From: CAWJFJ01 sp963800065
GTDB taxonomy: Bacteria > Actinomycetota > Acidimicrobiia > Acidimicrobiales > UBA8190
Length of the DNA stretch: 64,000 nt
Direction: 5' to 3'
Assembly: GCA_963800065.1 (NCBI GenBank)
Contig: CAWCZO010000008.1
Span: 620,001 to 684,000 of the forward strand
The translations under genes and the position numbers were made by a program. Below the pieces are notes generated by a model. The model searched no databases. It was given only the letters and a program-made list of their open reading frames with translations, and had not been told where the DNA came from. Position 1 is the stretch's first letter, and the number at the start of each line of letters is the position of its first letter. Positions 58,560 through 64,000 of this stretch are shown here, piece by piece.

Positions 58560-59920
58560 CCGTCACCGACGACACCCTCGCCATGCCGGCCCCCACCGAG
58601 GGGCGCCCCAATGCGTTCGTCCGTCTGTACCGTGGCGAGACGTCGTTCGATTTCGTCGGTCGACGGCGCATGTGGTACCTGATCTCGGGCATCGTCATCG
58701 TGGCCGGACTCATCTCCATGGGGACGAAGGGATTCAACTTCGGCATCGACTTCAAGGGCGGGCAGTCGTGGGAGGTGGTGGCGCCTTCGAACGTGAGCGC
58801 CAGCACCGTGCAGAACGCCATGCAGTCGGCCGGGGTCTCGGACCCGGTCATCGAATTCCTGGGAACGGGAGGAAGCAGGAAGGTCCAAGTCGAGGCCGAC
58901 CTGAACAAGCTCTCACCGACGCAGAAGACGGCGACCGAAGGCGCTGTGGCCAGCGCGCTGGGCCGGATCAGCAATACGCCGGCGCCGGAGGTGACGTTCT
59001 CCGACGTGGGTCCCACTTGGGGCAGCCAGATCACCGACAAGGCCATCTTGGCCGTGCTCGTCTTCTTCATCGTGGTCGTCGCCTACATCACGTTGCGGTT
59101 CGAGTGGAAGATGGCCATAGCGGCGCTGATCGCCGTGCTCCACGATCTGCTGGTCACGGCCGGGATCTATTCGCTCACCGGGTTCCAGGTCACCCCGGAC
59201 ACGGTGGTGGCCGTCCTGACCATCCTCGGGTACTCGTTGTACGACACCGTGGTGGTCTTCGACCGCGTCGGTGAGAACACCAAGGGCTTCGGCGCGTCCG
59301 GGCGGATGACCTACGAGGACGTCGTCAACCTGTCGATGAACCAGACGCTGGCCCGTTCTATGAACACCTCCCTCGTGGCCATCCTCCCGGTGCTGTCCGT
59401 GCTGGTGATCGGTGCCCAGATCCTGGGCGCCACCACCCTCCAGTACTTCGGTCTGGCCCTGGTCATCGGGCTCACCTCGGGGGCGTACTCGTCGATCTTC
59501 ATCGCCTCGCCCATCCTGGCCGTCATGAAGGAGCGGGAGCCGCGGTACGTCAACATCCGGCAGAAGCTGGCCAACCGAGCCGACCGGACGGGACTCCTCA
59601 CGCCACGGGCCGCCGCCCTGTCGACGTCGACGACGGGGTCGACGACACGAGCGACCGGCCGCGCCGGCCGCGCCGCCCCCAAGCGCCAGGGCGAGGTCCT
59701 GCGGCCCGGGAGTGCCGGCCGGACCGCCGCCGGCGCCCGTCCGGCGGTCCCGATCCCTGACGAGGCGCCGGGGGCCGACGAGGAGGCCGTCACCACCAAC
59801 GGTTCGGCTCGTCCCGCCGGCGGGACGGCCAAGCGGCCGGCGTCGGCCTCGGGGGCCCGCCGTCCCCCGCCTCGTCCGCGCAAGGGCAAGGGTAAGGGCA
59901 AGGGCGGTCGTCGCCGGTAA
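58556..59920 (+). CDS. secF: Protein translocase subunit SecF with a basic C-terminal tail
   Basis: 454 residues. TM1 MWYLISGIVIVAGLISMGTK then GIDFKGGQSWEV, the SecF counterpart of SecD's D1 motif. The bundle has VLTILGYSLYDTVVVFDRVG and SMNTSLVAILPVLSVLVIGA. After the last helix (about residue 330) follows a 115-residue unstructured tail rich in Ala, Arg, Pro and Lys, closing in repeated Lys-Gly pairs and RRR; such a tail could bind the ribosome or anionic lipid (inference). GTG start overlaps the secD stop. Confidence 0.95.
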   Translation: MTVTDDTLAMPAPTEGRPNAFVRLYRGETSFDFVGRRRMWYLISGIVIVAGLISMGTKGFNFGIDFKGGQSWEVVAPSNVSASTVQNAMQSAGVSDPVIEFLGTGGSRKVQVEADLNKLSPTQKTATEGAVASALGRISNTPAPEVTFSDVGPTWGSQITDKAILAVLVFFIVVVAYITLRFEWKMAIAALIAVLHDLLVTAGIYSLTGFQVTPDTVVAVLTILGYSLYDTVVVFDRVGENTKGFGASGRMTYEDVVNLSMNQTLARSMNTSLVAILPVLSVLVIGAQILGATTLQYFGLALVIGLTSGAYSSIFIASPILAVMKEREPRYVNIRQKLANRADRTGLLTPRAAALSTSTTGSTTRATGRAGRAAPKRQGEVLRPGSAGRTAAGARPAVPIPDEAPGADEEAVTTNGSARPAGGTAKRPASASGARRPPPRPRKGKGKGKGGRRR

Positions 59921-59958
59921 AGGGGCCCTGGATGGTCACGGGCCACCAGGCGGGCAGG

Positions 59959-59971
59959 TACCGTGGGATGG
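59959..59971 (+). promoter_or_regulatory. Likely leaderless promoter of rel
   Basis: TACCGT (59959-59964) followed by seven bases to ATG 59972. This spacing, equal to that before pdxS and ruvC, decides the start in favour of ATG 59972 over GTG 59963. Confidence 0.5.
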
Positions 59972-62215
59972 ATGGTCACCGTCGAGCGTCAGGCTGCGCC
60001 CTTCCGGCGCCCGGCACTGCTCGACGAGTTGCTGGCGGGGCTCCTGCGGTCCGAGGACGGACGCCGGTCGCTCTCCTCGGATTCTGATCGCCAACTGATC
60101 GCCCAGGCCGGCGCGGCGGCCGAGGCGGCCCACGCCGGGCAGGTCCGGCAGACGGGCGAGCCCTACGTCACCCACCCGGTGGCCGTGGCCGGCATCGTGG
60201 CCGACCTGGGCCTCGACGCCCTGTCCGTGGCGGCCGCCCTCCTGCACGACGCCGTGGAGGACACGGGTCTGAGCCTCGACGACGTCGTCGTCCAGTTCGG
60301 GCCCGAGGTGGCGGCCATCGTCGACGGGGTCACCAAACTCGACCGCCTGCAATTCGACTCCAAGGAGGCCCAGCAGGCCGCCACCGTCCGCAAGATGCTC
60401 GTGGCCATGGCCAACGACTGGCGGGTCCTGGTCATCAAGTTGGCCGACCGGCTGCACAACATGCGCACCATCGCCGTGATGCCCGAGTGGAAGCAGCGTC
60501 GCACCGCCCAGGAGACGCTCGACATCTACGCCCCGCTGGCCCACCGCCTCGGTATCCAGGAGCTCAAGTGGCAGCTCGAGGACCTGGCATTCGCCACCCT
60601 CCACCCCAAGCGCTATGCCGAGATCGAACAGATGGTGGCCACGCGCGCCCCCGAGCGCGATGACTATCTGGCCCGGGTTCTGGTGGCTGTCCGCCAGCGC
60701 CTGGGCACGTCGGTGGTCGGAGCCGACGTGACCGGGCGTCCGAAGCACCTGTGGAGCATCTACGAGAAGATGGTGGTCCGGGGCAAGGAATTCGCCGAGA
60801 TCCACGATCTGGTGGCCATTCGCGTCATCGTGGACTCGGAGAAGGACTGCTGGGCCGCTCTGGGCTCCATCCATGCCATCTGGAGTCCCGTCCAGGGCCG
60901 TTTCAAGGATTACATCAACAGTCCGAAGTTCAACCTCTACCAGTCCCTGCACACCACCGTGATCGGTCTGGAGGGCAAGCCCATCGAGGTCCAGATCCGC
61001 ACCCAGGAGATGCACCGCCGGGCCGAGTACGGGATCGCCGCCCACTGGGGCTACAAGGAGCAGGGCAAGGACGGCGGGGTGTCGACCACCGCCGAGATGG
61101 CCTGGTTACAGCGCATCGTGGACTGGCAGCAGGAGACGGTCGACCCGCTCGAGTTCCTGGAGACCCTGAAGCTCGATCTCGAGCAGGACGAGGTCTACGT
61201 CTTCACACCAAAGGGGAAGGTCATCGCTCTGGCGGCGGGGTCCACGCCCATCGACTTCGCCTACGCCATTCACACCGAGGTGGGCCACCGCTGCATCGGG
61301 GCCAAGGTCAACGGTCGACTGGTTCCGCTCGACACCAAGCTGCAGTCGGCGGACACGGCCGAGATCATCACCTCGAAGGTCCCGTCGGCCGGACCGTCGC
61401 GGGACTGGCTGCAGATCGTCGCCTCACCGAGGGCCCGCAACAAGATCCGCCAGTGGTTCAGCCGGGAACGACGCGAAGACGCCATGGACACCGGGCGCGA
61501 GGAGTTGATCAAGGCCCTGCGACGCGAGGGCCTGCCCGTCCAGAAGCTGGCCGCCTCGAACGCCCTCGAGCGCCTGGCGACGGCCATGAACTACATCGAT
61601 CTCGACGCCCTGCACGCCGCCATCGGGGACGGGCACGTGTCGGCCCGGTCCGTCTCCCAGCGCCTGGCCCGGGACCTGCGTGGCGGCGGCCACGAGGACC
61701 AGCTGCCCACCACCGTGGGACCCGGCCTGGCTCCCCGGACCCGTCGCGGTTCACCGGTCGGTGTGTATGTGGAAGGTCTCGACGACGTCATGGTGCGGCT
61801 GTCGCGCTGCTGCACGCCCGTTCCCGGTGACCAGATCGTCGGCTTCGTGACCCGCGGTCGCGGTGTCAGCGTGCACCGGGCCGACTGCGCCAACGCCAGC
61901 GCCCTGGCGGCCGGGGAGCAGGAGAGGTTGATCGAGGTGGAATGGGACCGGGAGGGTTCCACCGTCTTCGTGGCCTCGATCGAGGTGCTCGCCTTCGACC
62001 GGTCGCGGTTGTTGTCGGACGTCACCCGGGTGGTCTCCGAGCACCACCTGAACATCGTGGCGTCCTCCAGCCAGACGGCCCCGGACCGGGTGAGCCGTAT
62101 GCGTTTCGACGTCGAGCTGGCCGACCCCGGGCATCTCGACTCGTTGCTCAGCTCGCTCAAGCATCTCGACGGAGTCTTCGACGCCTTCCGCACCCTGCCC
62201 GGCCGAAAGGGCTGA
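59972..62215 (+). CDS. relA: Bifunctional (p)ppGpp synthetase/hydrolase Rel
   Basis: 747 residues. HD hydrolase domain: VAAALLHDAVEDTGLSLDDV with the HDxxED metal site, and LVIKLADRLHNMRTIAVMPE. Synthetase domain: DLVAIRVIVDSEKDCWAALG, GRFKDYINSPKFNLYQSLHT; the RFKD (RxKD) motif marks bifunctional enzymes that can both make and break (p)ppGpp. TGS domain VYVFTPKGKVIALAAGSTPI and a C-terminal ACT domain with IEVLAFDRSRLLSDVTRVVS follow. It senses uncharged tRNA on starved ribosomes. The ATG at 59972 fits a leaderless promoter. Confidence 0.96.
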   Translation: MVTVERQAAPFRRPALLDELLAGLLRSEDGRRSLSSDSDRQLIAQAGAAAEAAHAGQVRQTGEPYVTHPVAVAGIVADLGLDALSVAAALLHDAVEDTGLSLDDVVVQFGPEVAAIVDGVTKLDRLQFDSKEAQQAATVRKMLVAMANDWRVLVIKLADRLHNMRTIAVMPEWKQRRTAQETLDIYAPLAHRLGIQELKWQLEDLAFATLHPKRYAEIEQMVATRAPERDDYLARVLVAVRQRLGTSVVGADVTGRPKHLWSIYEKMVVRGKEFAEIHDLVAIRVIVDSEKDCWAALGSIHAIWSPVQGRFKDYINSPKFNLYQSLHTTVIGLEGKPIEVQIRTQEMHRRAEYGIAAHWGYKEQGKDGGVSTTAEMAWLQRIVDWQQETVDPLEFLETLKLDLEQDEVYVFTPKGKVIALAAGSTPIDFAYAIHTEVGHRCIGAKVNGRLVPLDTKLQSADTAEIITSKVPSAGPSRDWLQIVASPRARNKIRQWFSRERREDAMDTGREELIKALRREGLPVQKLAASNALERLATAMNYIDLDALHAAIGDGHVSARSVSQRLARDLRGGGHEDQLPTTVGPGLAPRTRRGSPVGVYVEGLDDVMVRLSRCCTPVPGDQIVGFVTRGRGVSVHRADCANASALAAGEQERLIEVEWDREGSTVFVASIEVLAFDRSRLLSDVTRVVSEHHLNIVASSSQTAPDRVSRMRFDVELADPGHLDSLLSSLKHLDGVFDAFRTLPGRKG

Positions 62216-62223
62216 ACCCACCG

Positions 62224-63522
62224 GTGGCCGACGAGCAGACTGAGACAGAGGTGGTGCGCGCCCCCAAGGGGACGCACGACGTCCTGTGGCCGGAGTCGAG
62301 TCGGTGGGAGGCACTGGTGGCGGCCTTCTCGGTCCGGGCCCGGCGGGCCGGTTTCGGTCTGACGCTTACGCCCGTCTTCGAGGACGCCCGGTTGTTCCGC
62401 CGGGGGATCGGCGGCCAGAGCGACGTGGTGGTCAAGGAGATGTACGAATTCACCGACCGCGAGGGGAGGCCGTTGGCGCTCCGTCCCGAGGGTACGGCCC
62501 CCATCGTCCGGGCCTTCGTCCAGAACCACCCGCCGGTGCCATGGAAGGCGTGGTACGTCACCCCCGCCTTCCGCTACGAGCAGCCCCAGGCGGGCCGCTA
62601 CCGTCAGCATCACCAGCTGGGCGTCGAGGTGCTCGGGACCGAGGACCCCGACCTGGATGTGGAGGTGATCGCCCTGGCGGCGGGCTTCTATGCCGACCTG
62701 GGGCTCCGCCGGATCGACCTGGCCGTCAATTCGATGGGCTGTGCCGAGGACCGCCCCGCCTATGTGACCGCCCTCAAGACGTTCCTGTCCGAGCACGCCG
62801 GCGACCTGTGCGACGAGCACCGTGAACGATTCTCGATCAACCCGCTCCGTGTGCTCGACTGCAAGCGGCCCGAGTGCCGGGCGGTGACGGAGGACGCCCC
62901 CCGCCTGATCGACTTCCTCGACGAATCCTGCGCCGCCCACTTCGCCCGCCTCCGGGCCGGGCTCGACGCCGTGGGGGTGGGTCACCGGCTCGAACCCCGT
63001 CTCGTGCGCGGACTCGACTACTACACGCGCACCACCTTCGAGTTCGCCGCCGAGGCCTTGACCACCGCCCAGAACGCAGTGGGCGGGGGGGGACGCTACG
63101 ACGGACTGGCCGAGGCCATCGGGGGGGACCCGACGCCGGGGATCGGATTCGGGATCGGTATCGAGCGCCTGCTGATGGCCTGCGACGCCGAAAGCTGCTT
63201 CGTCGTCGACCCGCCGGCGGCCGAGGCCTTCGTCATCGACTTCACCGGGGGTGAACAGGCACGTGACCTCGTCGACGAGCTGCGCCGGGCCGGACTGTCC
63301 GCCCTACGGGCCTACGATGGCCGCTCGCCCAAGTCCCAGATGAAGCAGGCCGACAGATCGGGGGCCAGGTTCGCCGTGATCATCGGTCCGGAGGAGCTGG
63401 CCCACGGGGTGGTCACCTTGCATCCCCTGCGTGACGGCGGTGAAGAGCAGACGGTGCGACGCGGGGACATCGCGGCCCGGTTGTCGCACCTGTCGGGCCG
63501 GGGACCGAGCGAAGGACGATGA
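62224..63522 (+). CDS. hisS: Histidine--tRNA ligase
   Basis: 432 residues. RAPKGTHDVLWPESSRWEAL opens the class II core; LALRPEGTAPIVRAFVQNHP is the motif 2 approach; YEQPQAGRYRQHHQLGVEVL the motif 2 loop; RGLDYYTRTTFEF the histidine-specific motif; and PTPGIGFGIGIERLLMACDA motif 3. The C-terminal anticodon domain ends SLKSQMKQADRSGARF-like (PKSQMKQADRSGARFAVIIG). It charges tRNA-His. GTG at 62224, nine bases after the rel stop, so the two may be co-transcribed. Confidence 0.96.
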   Translation: MADEQTETEVVRAPKGTHDVLWPESSRWEALVAAFSVRARRAGFGLTLTPVFEDARLFRRGIGGQSDVVVKEMYEFTDREGRPLALRPEGTAPIVRAFVQNHPPVPWKAWYVTPAFRYEQPQAGRYRQHHQLGVEVLGTEDPDLDVEVIALAAGFYADLGLRRIDLAVNSMGCAEDRPAYVTALKTFLSEHAGDLCDEHRERFSINPLRVLDCKRPECRAVTEDAPRLIDFLDESCAAHFARLRAGLDAVGVGHRLEPRLVRGLDYYTRTTFEFAAEALTTAQNAVGGGGRYDGLAEAIGGDPTPGIGFGIGIERLLMACDAESCFVVDPPAAEAFVIDFTGGEQARDLVDELRRAGLSALRAYDGRSPKSQMKQADRSGARFAVIIGPEELAHGVVTLHPLRDGGEEQTVRRGDIAARLSHLSGRGPSEGR

Positions 63523-63523
63523 T

Positions 63524-64000
63524 GTGACGGCGACGAGCATGCGGACCCATATGTGCGGCGAGCTCACGTCGGCCGAGGAGGGAGAGCGCGTCCGGCTGTG
63601 CGGCTGGGTGGCGCGTCGGCGCAACCACGGCGAGCATCTGGCCTTCGTCGACCTGCGCGATCACAGTGGGATCATCCAGTGCGTCGTCGACGGCACCGTC
63701 GACGTGAGGAGCGAATGGGTGGTCTCGGTGGTCGGCACGGTCCGGGCCCGCCCGGAAGGAACGGTCAACGCCGATCTCGGCACCGGGGAGATCGAGGTGG
63801 TCGAGTGCGAGGTCGAGGTGCTGGCCACCGCCGAACCGCCGCCGTTCCCCGTCGACGACCGCTCGGAGACCGACGAGGCGGTGCGGCTGCGCTACCGCTT
63901 CGTGGACCTCCGACGGCCCCGGATGCAGCGCAACCTCCGGCTTCGGGCCCGTGCCGTCGCCGCCATGCGGGCCGCCATGGTCCGTCAGGGTTTCTGCGAG
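63524..64000 (+). CDS. aspS: Aspartate--tRNA ligase, 3' end outside the window
   Basis: First 159 codons. GTG at 63524 is chosen with GAAGGA seven bases upstream; an ATG at 63539 is the alternative. MRTHMCGELTSAEEGERVRL, then LCGWVARRRNHGEHLAFVDL form the OB-fold anticodon domain of bacterial-type AspRS, followed by RDHSGIIQCVVDG and RLRYRFVDLRRPRMQRNLRL, which begins the class II core. Whether it also charges tRNA-Asn cannot be told from this part. It begins one base after the hisS stop, completing the conserved hisS-aspS order. Confidence 0.95.
   Translation, partial: MTATSMRTHMCGELTSAEEGERVRLCGWVARRRNHGEHLAFVDLRDHSGIIQCVVDGTVDVRSEWVVSVVGTVRARPEGTVNADLGTGEIEVVECEVEVLATAEPPPFPVDDRSETDEAVRLRYRFVDLRRPRMQRNLRLRARAVAAMRAAMVRQGFCE

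Overview
This is a GC-rich (roughly two-thirds G+C by eye) bacterial chromosome segment with the gene content of an actinobacterium. The gene order thrS, HIT protein, CDP-alcohol phosphatidyltransferase, acyltransferase, PimA-like mannosyltransferase, pdxS, pdxT, yebC, ruvCAB, yajC-secD-secF, rel, hisS, aspS matches the conserved actinobacterial arrangement known from Mycobacterium (Rv2614c down to Rv2572c). An InhA-type enoyl reductase, an F420 reductase remnant and an MshC-like mycothiol ligase fit the same phylum. The dense paralogues of surface proteins, GUN4-free cyclases and nitronate monooxygenases suggest an uncultured or deep-branching class such as Acidimicrobiia, but this assignment is inference.

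Layout. 1-8.4 kb is an accessory zone in decay: a partial glyoxalase-like gene, a frameshifted secreted repeat protein, a complete IS630 insertion, a broken phosphotransferase, a universal stress protein, a possible surface-gene remnant, a TetR regulator and a GrpB-like protein. 8.6-16.4 kb holds a secreted propeller protein, a DUF1707/LiaF-like/adenylate-cyclase fusion, an MMPL exporter with a divergent TetR regulator, and a lipoprotein. 16.4-22.6 kb is a minus-strand glycan cluster (two tandem GT4 enzymes, a large membrane protein, a GT2-methyltransferase fusion). 23-29.6 kb carries a lipoprotein, a GNAT enzyme, a fibronectin-III secreted protein, a hydroxyacid dehydrogenase, a truncated methyltransferase, chorismate mutase, and a TetR-nitronate monooxygenase pair. 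29.7-36.7 kb is a plus-strand catabolic set (frameshifted glutamate decarboxylase, crotonase, dienoyl-CoA-reductase-like SDR, MFS transporter, aldehyde dehydrogenase, PadR regulator). 36.7-64 kb is the housekeeping core, interrupted at 41.9-47.3 kb by three minus-strand genes (YfhO-type membrane protein, GNAT, EF-G-like GTPase).

How the genes work together. The 47.5-50.5 kb trio can make phosphatidylinositol phosphate and the first mannosylated, acylated phosphatidylinositols. PdxS/PdxT make pyridoxal phosphate. RuvABC resolves Holliday junctions. YajC/SecD/SecF assist Sec export, Rel controls (p)ppGpp, and ThrS, HisS and AspS charge tRNAs. Tight ATGA/GTGA overlaps show several operons (ruvC-ruvA-ruvB; yajC-secD-secF; the GT4 pair; SDR-MFS).

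Caution for the reader: four otherwise intact genes (thrS, gadB, the F420 reductase and the repeat protein) each carry a single-base shift at a G or C run. At least the one in essential thrS suggests base-call errors in the assembly, so these pseudogenes may be artefacts. I found no tRNA, rRNA or CRISPR array.
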